Source: Bostrychus sinensis
Lineage: Eukaryota; Chordata; Actinopteri; Gobiiformes; Eleotridae
Reading direction: 5' to 3'
Length of the DNA stretch: 64,000 nucleotides
Assembly (NCBI GenBank): GCA_020698575.1
Contig: CM036258.1
Span: 23,766,795-23,830,794 of the forward strand
Below the pieces are notes generated by a model. The model was not told where the DNA came from. It was given only the letters and a program-made list of their open reading frames with translations, and searched no databases. A program made the position numbers and the translations under genes. This document shows, one piece after another, positions 13,701 through 24,300 of the stretch (its first letter is position 1; each line of letters opens with the position of its first letter).

Positions 13701-16700
13701 TATTTACTTAAGCCACATTTCCACTGCCTGTGAAATTTGGTAAGCTTGTGTCCAGTGGGTTGTGTACAGAAAGGCTCTGACTATGTAAACAACTAAATAA
13801 TAGAACATTGCTATTTACAAGACTAAAACAATTCTAGCAGAGGAAAAATGTTTTTAGCTACATTTAGACACTTTGTCACAAGTGCTGTTGTTCTTTAATG
13901 CATTTTCAACATGTTTAAAGTGTGCTAAAAACCACAAGTTTAGTTTTCACTTTGTTTTCCTGTTGAAATATGAAATTTTATGGAACATCTTGCGTTTTAG
14001 TGTTTCCCACTGACCTGTAAACTATCACTTTAGTGAAAGCATGCCTTTAATTTTTTTAATTACTGTATATTTTAGCAAAGGTTTGACTAATGCAGTCAGC
14101 ATGCTGAAAACCCTTTCATAATGGACTATGAGTGCTTGAACTGTATTAATGCTTTGTGCTCTTTTGCGTCAGATGTGAGTTCAGAATTGGGTGCACGTCT
14201 GAGAGTGGAGCTGGAGCAGACCGAAAGGTTGGATGCTCAGTTTGTGGAGTATCTTCGCTGCAGAGGCATCAACCCAACAGTCAACACAGATAGTGCAGCA
14301 GGCAGCATGAGCTACAGTGAAGAGCTGCTGTCACCTGAACTTCAAGTAATGACCATACACATTTCACTATAAATTTCTAGATATTAGGACTACATCTAAC
14401 TCCTATTTCATTTTTCCCAGGCGCTACTTAGGAAGGTCTACCAGGAGAGCTGCAGAATTCTTACTTTGTCCCAGCGCCATCAAACCTCTCGACCTCCTGG
14501 TTCAGATCTGAAAGCTCCTTCCCCCAGTCAGATACAGCAGCGGTCTGTGGATGGCTCTCCTGGCCAGGATGAATCTAACCCTCCTATGAGCTGGCAGCAA
14601 GAGAAGCGGGCACTACAGGAGACAGTCATTGCACTTAGAGAGCTGCTGTGTCGTATGGCTCAAAGGCATAATACTGTGAGTTTTGGAGTTCCATGTATCC
14701 ACTGACTTTTTCTATGTGCAATTAGTATTGGTCTTACTCCACAAAGACAAGACTTTACTTGTGTTTAATGAAAAATTAGAATTAGAATTGTTATTTCATT
14801 AAAAATAAGATCTTTCTTGTATTGTGGATCTGCAAATGTGTAACGTCATTATCTATTCTTACTCTTGTAGACTGATGGAAGTGGTCAGCTTCAGGATGGA
14901 CATATTGAGCTTCAGTTAAGAGCCGAGCTGGAGGAGAGGCAGAAAGAAGTACAACGTGCCCACAGTATTCAGCAAGAGCAAAAGAACAAAATACAAACCC
15001 TCAGGTAATTTAGTCTGAGGCAGTGAATAGGACTTAGTGGCAAAGTTTAAGCACTGTCATCTCACAGCAAGAAGGTCCTGGGTGGAGTTGGAGCATGTTC
15101 TGGTTGTGCTTGGGCAGGTTTTCTTCGGGTACTCTGGTTTGCCCCATTAACCTTAAGACCTGAAGATGGTCCTTGTACACTGTTTCTGACAGGTTGCCCC
15201 AGTGGCTTTATAAAGATGGGTTAAATGGAGAAAATCTATTTTTCTATAGTTTTCTGTCTTTTAGGGCTACCATTCTTGCTACATAGTCTTTCACTAAATA
15301 ATAGCTCTGATTTGACATTGTACATAAAGCGAATGAGTTCATACGTATGATCCCTGTAAAAGTCCCTCCAACCCCCCTGTTTAATTACAAAACATGCAAA
15401 TAAAAATTCTTAAAAAAATAATGGATGGCTGCCTTAAAGGTACTGTAAGCAGCATGCACTTGTACTGGTTTGAAAATGATACTGCAGTCTAAATCAAAAC
15501 AATGGTCTGTGGGTTGCCATTTTTTCAGCTTTTCTGATTGGATGATTGGCAATGCAGGGTTTTACAACTAAAACAAAAAATGTTAACAAAAAACCTAGCC
15601 ATTATGTAAAATATAAAATTAGTTGTTAATAAATCAACTGTACCATTGTTATCAAACTAATATTTGATTTAAACATGTTTACATCATATCCTGGCACACA
15701 TGTGGGTCATTTTTATGAAATATAAAAATTATATACTGCTCATAGCACCTTTTTAATCTTATGTTAAACTTAAGTTTTGCATTGTGGAAGTCCTCTTTTA
15801 ATATGATTTATATTAAATATTTAAACACAATTTTTGTACTGTGTGTGACGGACAAACTGCCCTAATGACCTAACCTGACCCATACCAAGCCACCCAGTGG
15901 AAACAAGTGTAGTATGTCCTGTTATAAAAACTATTTTGGAACTTCTGAAAAGTTCGTTTACTTTTTTTGTTAAGGGTTACTGTTGAAGAAGGCGAGGAGG
16001 CCTTACGAAGGGAAAGAAGCAAAGTCCAAATGCTTCAACAAGAGCTGGAGCAGGAGAGGACCCGCAGTCTCCGCAAAGACATTGAGGATGGAGAAAGACG
16101 AGAGGTTAGCCTACACACTATGTATTGATTTCAAATGCTAATGTTTTGGAAATGTAAAATATGTAAAGCTTGATATAATATTGCATTTTGAACTCTAAAA
16201 ATGGTTCTTGTGTCATTTTCTCAGGCTGAACACGCATCTTCTGAACAGCAGAGGTCAGAGTTCATGGCCCTCAAGGGTCAAGTGGAGCAGGAGAAAGTGG
16301 CCTGCAGCAACCTTAGACGTGAACTTCAAATAGAGCAGTCCCGTAGCATGTTACTAGAGAAACACTTAGATGACATCCAAAAGGAGCTGCAGAAGGCCCA
16401 CCAACATTCTGCACACCAGCAAGATGTCTCCTCGCAAGAAAAAAGCCATCTTGAGCATCTCCTAAACCAAGCTGAATCCCGCTTAGTCGAAAGTCACAGT
16501 AAACTGGCGGATACACACAGGAAACTTGACGAAGAAAGAAGTCGTTCCACTAGACAACTAGACGAACTTAGCCGTAGACATGAAACGGATGCAGCCAGAG
16601 ACAGGAAGTTCATCTCTGACTTGCGTGCTCAGTTGGACCAAGAGAGAAGGCAGAGTGAAGAGTTAGCATCCGTAGTGGACAGGCTGAGGGCAGAACTGCT

Positions 16701-19700
16701 GCAAAGTCGAAGGAAATGGGAGGAAGAGGAGAGGGCGATTAGAGAGGAGATGCACAGAGAACAGGAGGCCGCAGCCAGACAGCGAGTAGCTTTGGAGAGC
16801 CTAAAGGAGCAAAAGCAGGATGCGTGCAATGCGTTGGAGGCAGAGAAAAGCCTGTCCAAGCGGCAGGGTGCGGAAATAACAGAACTGAAGGACAAACTGC
16901 TCCTGATGAAGAACAAGGAGAGGGAACGGGAAGAGCAGTGGGAAAGGGAGAGAAGGAAGGGTCGGCAGGAGCAGATGGAGAAAGATAAACGACAACAGAA
17001 CACACATAGTAAATTGGTAAGTGCCAAACATTTGTTTATTTGGGATGATTGGATTTCTCGCGACTAAATGTTCTTTGACTTGTGTTTAGTGTGAGTTGGA
17101 GTTGTTGAGGCAGCAGGACCAGCAGCGTTTGCAGGAGTTGCAGCGTACTCTGGCAGAGCTGGAGCGAGAGGAGAGGGAAATGGCCACTCAGAGGCTAGCT
17201 GGACAGAATGGAAAAGTCCAGACTGACAGTGCCCAATGTAGCAACGCTCAACACAACCAGCAGGTATACTGTTAGAAATGATGTATTTGTAAGGCCAAGA
17301 CTAAATGGATTTCATACTGAATTTGACTGTAAATGTATGAATTCTAGGTGTCATCAGTTTTGTCATCTTCTGGCCACATGGAAAAGCTTTCAAAAGAGAA
17401 CTCTGAACTAAGGGAGCAGCTAACATTGCTCAGGCAGGAGAGAGCTGTCCTCAAACAGAAGATTACCACTTTGAGTCAACAGCTGCGACGCACTGAAAAC
17501 GAGCTCGTCCGGGCCAACTCCGAAACTGAGAACAGACCAGTCAATGATGCAGGCACCCACAGCAAGGTCAGTATTAAACAAGAATACGCAAATGACTTGT
17601 GTTGGGCACGGTTACTTGTATTTGCATGGCATTTTGTATAAATCAATCCTTCACATAATTTTGTTTTGTTCAATATATAAGATGAATTTTTTAAGTATAT
17701 TGACATGAACTTCCTGCTATCACAATAGTGATATTACACTTGTGTTTGGTCAGGCTCATGACATTTGACATGAATTAAGACAGACAGACCTATTAATTTT
17801 CTAGAAGTTGGTCTATAACTGCTCCCAATCAAACCTAATTGCATCTAGAGGCATTGCATCTGGGGGGGTTTCACACCTGTGTTGTTTGGTCTGGACTTTC
17901 TGACTTTTCTGTTTGGTTCAGACCAAATCCTCAGGTGTGAAAGCTCCTGCTGACCGTGGTCCGGACCAAACAGCTGCTCTTTGGTCCAGCAAAAAGTAGT
18001 GGTATGGTTGGTATGTAATGTATGTAATCTGAAAACGTGTTTTGTGATAGGTTGGACTTTCAGCCCAAATCCAGGAAGTGACATGGGTTTAAACATGCAA
18101 AGGCTGATAAACATAAGTGGGAAAGACAAAAACAGATGTCAGTCGACTTTCCTAATGAGTATTATAGCACATCTCTATGGTAACTACATCAGTGTGATAA
18201 ATGGTAAAATTTTACATTAAACTATGCGTTCATGAGGACGGTGATGAATACTTCATGGATTTTAAGATTGTGAAGTTGGCAAAACAAACAAAAATATTAA
18301 AACTATATTTGGAGTTCTAGGCGTGGATTAAACAAACTCTTTGTATATATAAAAAAAAAAGATTTAGAATGACCATGAGATTGCTGCTTATTTAATTTCA
18401 GGCTTGTTGTGTTGTGTTTGTTTCCAATTGAAGATCCTTCTAATTGAGCTGCTTATTTTTCTAGTTGCAGCGCTTGTATGAGCGCTACCTTCGTGCTGAG
18501 AGCTTCAGAAAAGCACTGGTGTACCAAAAACGTTACTTGCTGCTTTTAATTGGAGGATTTCAGCAATGTGAGCAGGCCACATTGTGTCTGATAGCCTCTA
18601 TGGGAGCTCGGCCCTCACCCCATCCCTCCACCTCGTTCCGTGCTTATGGGCGCTTCAGGGTGGCTGTACGGGTGGTTATTGCAGTCTCAAGGTAAGCAAC
18701 ATAATGAAATATGGCATGTATTCATCAGAGCACATCAACCTGTTTGTAAGTAAAACCAATTTTTTTCCAGAATGAAGTTTTTGACAAGGAAATGGCAGAA
18801 AGCAATCCGAAGGGTATCTCTTTCTGGTTCCATCAATGGACCAGCTTCAGGTCAGTGTTATGAGTATTCATTATAGCATTCTATTTGAATGTGTGCATTA
18901 ATTGTTAATCTTACAGGATCTAAAGCTGACATTTTAAGGCAGCAAAAGCCAAATTTGGATTCTTCAACATTTAGAGAGACAGTAATGTCCTTTGTACCGC
19001 CCAGCAAACCGTCCTTTAGATTGCACAACAGGTTAGCACTAACAAATTCCTTATTTTGAATTTTTGATTAATTCCGTTATTTTGAACTAAAAGGATTTGG
19101 AACACATTTTCCTTTACTTTTACTTTTTCAGGTCGCTGTCCAGTTCAACGCTGGCATCAGTGCAAACTGGAGCAACTTCCCTGGATCCAGAGAGATCTCT
19201 AACAGAATATATTCAGCATCTAGAGAAAGTCCAGCATCGATTAGCTGGAGTCAGGCAAGGTGAGACTTATCATTTTTTTAGTGGAGTGGCACATGTAGGT
19301 TTGTTTTCAAACTTTAGTTTTTCATTAGCAACAGTGGTTCATTGTGTCCCCAAAGTGTACCAAACTAATTTGGGGAACGATTTGGCTCCTGGTCTTAAGT
19401 GTGTATCCTATGCCTGAAATGGAGCTAAACGGTACAATATATTTTAAATTAAAGCATGTATTATTATAATAAACAATTATATTTTAAGAGTAAACCTAAA
19501 AGCTAGATATATTATTTTCAAGCTTGCATTTAATAGGTATTGCTGTTTACATGTTCAGATATTTAATTAATTGACACATTGCAGTTATTGTCTATTGAGG
19601 TGGTACTCGTACTTTAACTTTTAATTGAAAAAAGGCTATTGAAACAAGCTTATTACCAGTAATTTTTGGAGAACACAAATGACCAAAAACCAAAAGTAGA

Positions 19701-19877
19701 AGACAAAAATATATTGGTGCTTACAATTCTATTGCACTGTTGATGCTTAAAACTCATCTCCACTCAGCTATAACTATTACCATTGGCACAACCCCTTTTA
19801 TATAACTTGTGTAAGATAAAATTGTTGTCTTTTTACCAGGTTCACCTGTTCTCCAGCCTAACCCAAAGAAGTCATAG
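613..19877 (+). CDS. pcnt: Pericentrin, 5'-truncated by window edge
   Basis: Large coiled-coil scaffold that anchors gamma-tubulin complexes and other proteins at the centrosome. Exons: 613-684, 757-861, 1131-1283, 1665-1811, 2977-3137, 3209-3381, 3985-4157, 5132-5294, 5380-5622, 6301-6533, 6615-6722, 6896-6916, 7208-7444, 7540-7713, 7901-8053, 8247-8426, 8903-9943, 11194-11343, 11435-11621, 13113-13438, 13593-13695, 14173-14345, 14421-14675, 14871-15004, 15975-16104, 16225-17016, 17090-17263, 17348-17566, 18465-18691, 18771-18850, 18917-19031, 19132-19259, 19840-19877. They total 6768 bases in one open frame (2255 residues plus stop). Most of the product is Glu/Gln/Leu/Lys-rich heptad sequence with one Ser/Pro-rich linker (exon 13113-13438). 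It ends in a PACT domain and a tail reading SLTEYIQHLEKVQHRLAGV. AKAP9 is the close relative; the tail fits pericentrin better (AKAP9 has a LTDYI-type tail, from memory). Upstream exons lie left of the window. Confidence 0.87.
1812..2976. other. pcnt intron with dispersed repeat, no coding
   Basis: AT-rich intron. Its middle part (about 2215-2455) is one copy of a dispersed repeat also found at 41090-41350. The last 60 bases before the exon are a long T-rich tract. Short open frames around 2580-2880 have no recognisable product. Confidence 0.6.
2215..2455 (+). repeat. Dispersed repeat family B, copy 1
   Basis: Shares with 41090-41350 the ordered blocks CTGATAATTTCAGC, TATCTGTCTGTTGGCATCAT, GCCAGCAGGGGGCGTCAGAC, ACACCTAATCC, TGCAAAGTAAAAG and TCAAAAAGCCTGAAAAAAG, with many substitutions. 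In the second copy the unit may extend left to AAAGTCCCTATTATGTT at about 40890 and right to a related inverted sequence near 41370, which would suggest a small DNA transposon, but the ends are not clear in this copy. Confidence 0.6.
4537..4621. repeat. Imperfect palindrome in pcnt intron
   Basis: Arms of 14 bases, ATTTGAGACATGGC (4559-4572) and its exact reverse complement (4593-4606), are separated by 20 bases. A further outer pair, ATTCTCAA (4537-4544) and TTGAGAAT (4614-4621), makes a two-step hairpin. It may be the remains of a foldback element; nothing else identifies it. Confidence 0.6.
4755..4790. repeat. AAT/ATA trinucleotide microsatellite
   Basis: Twelve uninterrupted ATA units directly in front of a fish-type interspersed repeat, in a pcnt intron. 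Such runs often sit at the end of retroposed elements; here it adjoins the unit that begins CATCAATTTTATATAGCGC. Confidence 0.95.
4791..5005. repeat. Fish interspersed repeat (TATATAGCGCTTTTC type)
   Basis: Begins TTTATATAGCGCTTTTCACA followed by CAAAGTCACTTTACAATTTT, a 5' sequence I recognise as very common in fish genomes, then a GC-richer body (GCAGACTGACGGAAGCGTGG, CCCCTCCGACCACCACCAAA) unlike the surrounding AT-rich intron. The class (SINE or LINE tail) cannot be settled by eye. Confidence 0.55.
6896..6916 (+). other. pcnt: Candidate 21-bp in-frame microexon of pcnt
   Basis: A TGTAG acceptor at 6891-6895 and a GTATGA donor at 6917 bracket 21 bases that read FEDMVFQ. The flanking exons (ending 6722, starting 7208) both meet in phase 0, so seven residues can be included or skipped without changing frame. 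The acidic/hydrophobic heptad-like content suits the coiled coil. It is supported only by splice sites, phase and composition; transcript reads would decide. Confidence 0.6.
10216..10411 (-). mobile_element. tRNA-derived SINE, reverse orientation
   Basis: On the minus strand a tRNA-like head carries an A-box-like TGGTTCACTTGG (10386-10397) and a B box GGTTCAACTCC (10343-10353), spaced as in RNA polymerase III promoters. The body reads TTTCCTGTCTAGCC and TAAATAAGGGCAT and ends in an A-rich tail, seen on the plus strand as the T run at 10217-10234. This is the layout of a common teleost SINE class. It lies in the pcnt intron 9944-11193; clear target duplications were not found. Confidence 0.72.
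11655..12436 (+). repeat. Dispersed repeat family C, split copy
   Basis: The left part (11655-11775) contains GTCAAAATCAAGGCCTTAAA and TATTGAATTTTGCTCATCTTGG; the right part (about 12200-12436) contains TTTTAATGCAG, CAGATTATTCTTTTGCTG and CAAACCTGGAGCTACC. The same blocks occur in the same order without the interruption at 21636-22104 and 22622-23005. The intervening 400 bases include a GGGCCAA-rich stretch (12050-12230) that looks like a separate element. Confidence 0.6.
15055..15215 (+). mobile_element. LINE-type 3' repeat fragment, family D
   Basis: Decayed copy of a repeat very common in fish, with CTCACAGCAAGAAGGTCCTGG, a GGAGTTGGAGCATGTTCT-like stretch and TCGGGTACTCTGGTTTGCCC. A later part of the same unit is seen at 27450-27615 in the same orientation and inverted at 49527-49695. 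It is probably the 3' part of a non-LTR retrotransposon; the class is assigned from memory. Confidence 0.55.
15438..15752 (+). mobile_element. TTAA-flanked MITE, copy 1 of 3
   Basis: Starts AGGTACTGTAAGCAGCATGC after TTAA and ends CTGCTCATAGCACCTTT before TTAA. The ends are imperfect inverted repeats (AGGTACTGTAAGCAG against AGGTGCTATGAGCAG). TTAA target sites point to piggyBac-type mobilisation. Related copies are at 20587-20831 and 60115-60414. Non-coding, in a pcnt intron. Confidence 0.75.
17869..17942. repeat. Two-step inverted repeat TTTCACACCTG...CAGGTGTGAAA
   Basis: Outer 11-base arms (17869-17879 and 17932-17942) are exact reverse complements, and inner arms TTTGGTCTG and CAGACCAAA also pair. 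The further text GGTCCGGACCAAAC after it repeats the same motif. This resembles the terminus of a common fish MITE, but no target duplication was identified. Confidence 0.5.
18465..19877 (+). other. pcnt: PACT domain and C-terminal tail exons of pcnt
   Basis: Exon 18465-18691 starts the PACT (pericentrin-AKAP450 centrosomal targeting) domain at about residue 2061, with the core YERYLRAESFRKALVYQKRY, the hydrophobic run LLLLIGGF and a basic segment FRVAVRVVIAVSRMKFLTRK that continues into exon 18771-18850. In the family this module binds calmodulin and directs the protein to centrioles. Three short exons then encode a Ser-rich linker, the SLTEYIQHLE helix and the terminal SPVLQPNPKKS. The stop is TAG at 19875-19877. 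Confidence 0.88.
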
Positions 19878-20042
19878 CGCTAAAAGAATGAATGTCTTCT
19901 GTCTGCACATTGTCTGCACATTGTTTTATAAGTGTCCATGCCTTAAGCTGAAGTATTGCATTGAAGATAGTTTTTTATAAGCACATAATTTATTTTAAAT
20001 ATTGTGTTTTATATGGTCTAAACTTCAGTATTGGTGACTCTT

Positions 20043-20048
20043 AATAAA
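20043..20048 (+). terminator. pcnt: PolyA signal of pcnt
   Basis: AATAAA 166 bases after the pcnt stop codon, followed by a T-rich stretch. It is the first canonical signal downstream of the stop, so it is the likely cleavage signal. Confidence 0.7.
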
Positions 20049-20586
20049 TGTTTTTTAAAAGTACTGTTTGCTATTTTTATAAACAGTTTTAGTACACTTT
20101 TATACTACTTTAAATAAGAACGCACTGCACATATGCCCACAATTGTTTTATTGGAAATCAGTGGGCATTATCACAACTTTAAACCCTATGTTTTTTGTAA
20201 TACAGTATCAATGTTTCTAATATGTTAATAAATATGTAATTAATATTCATATTGAAGTGTTACAGTCACTGTCTGAAAAATGATTCTATATTCCCCCTCC
20301 TTATCTGTAATATACAATCTATACACTGTAGTTATTGTAGACTCAAAAGAAGTGTGATTCCCAAATGATGGGTCAGGACACTGTAATATATTACCGTAAT
20401 ATAGAAAAATAAAAAGTGTGTAACAAACTGATCAGACACTAAACTGGAACCCACAATGAGAACAGTAGAGAACCTCTTCAACTGCAATCAGCTGCTATAC
20501 TTGAATATTGTTATTTACATACACACATAATTACCACAAAATGATTAATTACTTGGTAAATAAATTGACAAAGCAAATGTAATTAA

Positions 20587-20831
20587 AGGTAGTGTAAGCA
20601 GCATGTGCTCGTGCTGATTTGAAAACAGTACTGCACTCTAAATCAAAACAATAGTCTCTTTTCTGATTGGAAAAGAAAACAAAAAACTTGGCCATTATGT
20701 AAAACATTTTTAATTGTTAATAATTCAACTGTACCTTTGTTAGAAGTAAAACTAATGAGATTTACCTAATATCTTGGCACACGTGGGTAATTCTTATGAA
20801 ATATAAAAATATATACTGCTCATAGCACCTT
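20587..20831 (+). mobile_element. TTAA-flanked MITE, copy 2 of 3
   Basis: Same family as 15438-15752, shorter by an internal deletion. Starts AGGTAGTGTAAGCAGCATGT after TTAA (20583-20586) and ends CTGCTCATAGCACCTT before TTAA (20832-20835). Lies between pcnt and senp2. Confidence 0.75.
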
Positions 20832-21315
20832 TTAACAGTAAAACGTATGATATAATAAATGTTGTTCTTTCTGTTTTTAAAGACAGTATATCATCTAAGT
20901 GCACATCTTTGTTAGAATGACCCAACCTGTACTGCGTTGTCTATATTAAAAAGTCTATATTTACTAAACACATTACATAACCAAGAAATACAAAATACCT
21001 GCCCCACTGACGTCCTTTAACCTCTGTCAGGGGTTCGTTCGGTTGGAAAACGTCCACACAACATTCGGATTAACCACAGTTTATTGAGCATAGAGCCACA
21101 TGTCTCCGCCCTCCTGTTCTTTACGGACGGTTAAAACATTTGCACTTCGACACATGACGCACATCTTTTCCTGTCCTGCTCAGTTGGCTAATGCTAATGC
21201 TATGCTAAAAGGCGCCAGTGGCCGTACTGTACATGTCGTAGATTGAGTTTACCCAGTATTTGTAGTCCTGGCCCGCATAGAACCGCTTGATAACATTGTG
21301 TGGTACTTGTCTGGG

Positions 21316-24300
21316 ATGTATGGATGGATAGTTGACGGAATCTCATCGCTGTTTGAGCCCGTAGCTGGGCACAAGTTTACCGAGTGTTCTGTGAACGATA
21401 ACGCCTGCGAGGGAAGCGTGCGTGCGGGTGCTCAGCGGCTGGAGAATAGCAGCAGAGCGGCTAAACGGAGCTACCACAGGTTTGAACTCGTCTTTTGCTA
21501 TTCACCAATATATTATACTGTGTGTTTTACCAAGCAGTGCAAAGTAGCCACTAGATATTAATATTTGCTTCGTTTTGTAGCCGTTATGTTTCATTCTGTC
21601 CACACATTGCCATACACACAAATGTCAGGGAACCCCCAAGATCTTAAAAGCTTTAAAAAGGTATTCAATTTGTTTGTCAAAATCAAGGCCTTAAAAGCAT
21701 TAAATATTATGAGTAAGTAATAAATTTAGTTAATCTAGGTCGTAAAATTTGTCAAACAGGGTATCTCCAAGGTCCTAAAAGCATTAAAAATGTAGCCTAT
21801 TAAGTTTGATTGTGTCAAAATCAATGCCTTAAAAGTGTTAAAAATAATGAGAAGGTATTGAATTTTGATCAACTAGTCCTTAAAATTTGTCGAAACATTG
21901 AAATACATTTATTCATGTTTTTTTAATGCAGCACTGGAGTTCTTTCATCTGTATTAGACTTATAAAATAATACCCTTGAGTTAAAAAAAAATAATCATAC
22001 AGATTATTCTGTTGTTGACAATGTTGGCATAAAATTTCACTCTAAGTGGCATTAAAAAGTCTTATAAAGGTCTTAAATTACACAAGACAAAACCTGGCGC
22101 TACCCTGAATGTGTATTTCTTGTCTATGTTGAACACCCTCTTTATGTTAACTAAATTAGTAAAGGTGAGATGTATATGATAATAACAAATTTGCATCTTT
22201 TCTCTTTTGCAGCATTGATACTAATGAAGGTGTTTACAAAAGTGAGGTGGAGGTCAAACGACGCAAGCGGGGTCAGTTTGGAACATTTGTTTTGATTACC
22301 TGAGGCTGCCTGATTTGAATGAACATTTTTGTTAATTCGTGTGTTCTTGTTTTACAGATGTAGTCCTGAGCTTTGTTAAAAAGACTGTAGCTGGAGTAGC
22401 AGGTCTCCTCAGGTTGCGGAGGCCACTTAAAAGCAGCTACCAGCCCTCTCAGTATGAAGACACACAGGTACAGTGTTGTAAACAAAACAAAATACAAGTC
22501 TATACTATGGTTAGATATAGAATGAAATCGGGCCTAAACCATCATTTTTATTTGGAAAGCCCCATGGCATTTTTTTTTTTTTTATTCGTTTTATTTTTGC
22601 ACAAGTCAGTTTATTTTTTTCAGGCCTCATGGTCTTTAAAGCATTAAATAAGTATTACAATTGATCTTGTCATAATCAAGGCCTTAAAAGTATAAATATT
22701 TTGTGTAGTTATTACATTCTGTTCATCTAGGTTTTGAAATTTGTTAAAATATTATGTTATTGTTACAAAAAAGTGGAGTGACCACAATAACAGAATATAT
22801 TCATTGAAGAAATGTTATCATTGAGATAACTTTATTCATGTTTTTAATGCAGCACTGGAGTTCTTTAATCTGTAATTCCTTAGTTTAAAATTCATACAGA
22901 TTATTGTTCTGTTGTTGACAGTGTTGGCATTAAATATCACTCTAACTGGTATTAAAAAGGCTAACAAAGGTATTAAATTTCACAAGGCAAAACATGGAGC
23001 TACCATGTTTGTGATACTGTTATAACAATGATACATACACTGGCAGAAACGCCATCCTCATTTAATTTTATGTAACACTATTTAATTGTGGGAATACAAA
23101 CCCCACAACTGTTCTTGCTTTGCTCCATTGTCCTGACATGTTACTGTGCTGTTGCAGCCAGTTACTCCGATGGGGATAGATGAACTCCACACCTCATTTA
23201 TTACAAAGTCAGAGTGGATAATGGGTACGTACAAGCTACTACATTTAAACTAGAAGTATATTATTCAGTGTTTTCACTATGGGGTTTTGTTATCTTGCAG
23301 ATAAACCAGGCGGAGTCAAGAATCCCTTTAAAAGCTCGTCACCTCCTTTGATGAGGAAGCACAGGCAAGTCAAATAACATTAAGGATTGTGTAGAATTCC
23401 TTGGTGTAAACGCCTCCAAGGTCATAACATTAACTTTGTCTTCTGTGTTTAGTGGGGCAGGACTGCCTGACAGAGACAGAAGAGGTTCCCTCCAGTTGCT
23501 GCCGTCTAGGCCTACTCTGAGGCTGGGGGCTAATAACGTGGACCCTGTCAGCACTGGCTTTGGAAACAGTCGCTGCTACAAGCCCAATCTTACTGTCGAA
23601 GAGGTAACAACAGAGAGCAGATTTTGCCCTTCTTCATAGATCTGCATTTCCCAACTTCACACCAGATAAAAAGCTGCTGAGCCATATTTTTGCGCATGTT
23701 AATTCACAAACGTCACCAAAGCTTTAAATGTAATGGCACTGTGTGTGTGTTTTTCTTTTTCCAGGCTATTAGACAGAATAACAAAGAACACTACAGACGT
23801 TTGCTGGAGATGGTGTCAGAGAAGTACAGCAAGAATCAGCCACTACCTTTTAACCAGTCAAAGCCACAGGAGTAAGTTTAATCTGTATCTAATTACTTGG
23901 CCACATAAATGAGTACAGAGCACTTTTAATACAGTACACGTTGTCTTTCAGTGAGTCATCGTCAAAAACAGAACATGTGACTACCTGGAAACCCTTTGCC
24001 CCTAAGAAGACTGGACAAACAGGTGGGTAGCTCTACATTCACACAATGTGTCATGTGTTATTTTAATGGGGCTATATTTGCATTTGAAAACAAGATCGAT
24101 CACATCCACCTCGACTGATATTAATCTCTGTTTGGCAGTGAGCACAAGTGTATTTACATGGAGAAACCCACCTGCAAAGGGCAGGTGAGTATGTGAACAT
24201 GATGGTCATATATTTACATGCATTAAGGCACACTACACTCTCCTAATGCCTATTCCACACCAACAATAAGGCTACACTTTTGCTTATGTAAAATAAAAAA

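Larger units (their letters stand above)
19878..21315. other. pcnt 3'UTR and pcnt-senp2 intergenic region
   Basis: The pcnt 3'UTR runs from 19878 to a polyA signal at 20043. The rest is AT-rich, holds one TTAA-flanked MITE copy (20587-20831), and turns GC-richer from about 21000 to 21315, the likely senp2 promoter and 5'UTR. No TATA box or other clear core element was recognised. Confidence 0.6.

Noticed and set aside
16629..17031. Long minus-strand open frames over the pcnt exon 16225-17016
   Set aside because: They are antisense shadows of coiled-coil codons, giving Ser/Leu/Cys-rich translations with no family resemblance.
613..19877. AKAP9 as the identity of the first gene
   Set aside because: AKAP9 also ends in a PACT domain, but its tail differs as I remember it (LTDYI rather than LTEYI, and no PNPKKS-like end). 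The SLTEYIQHLE tail fits pericentrin. Not fully excluded without alignment.
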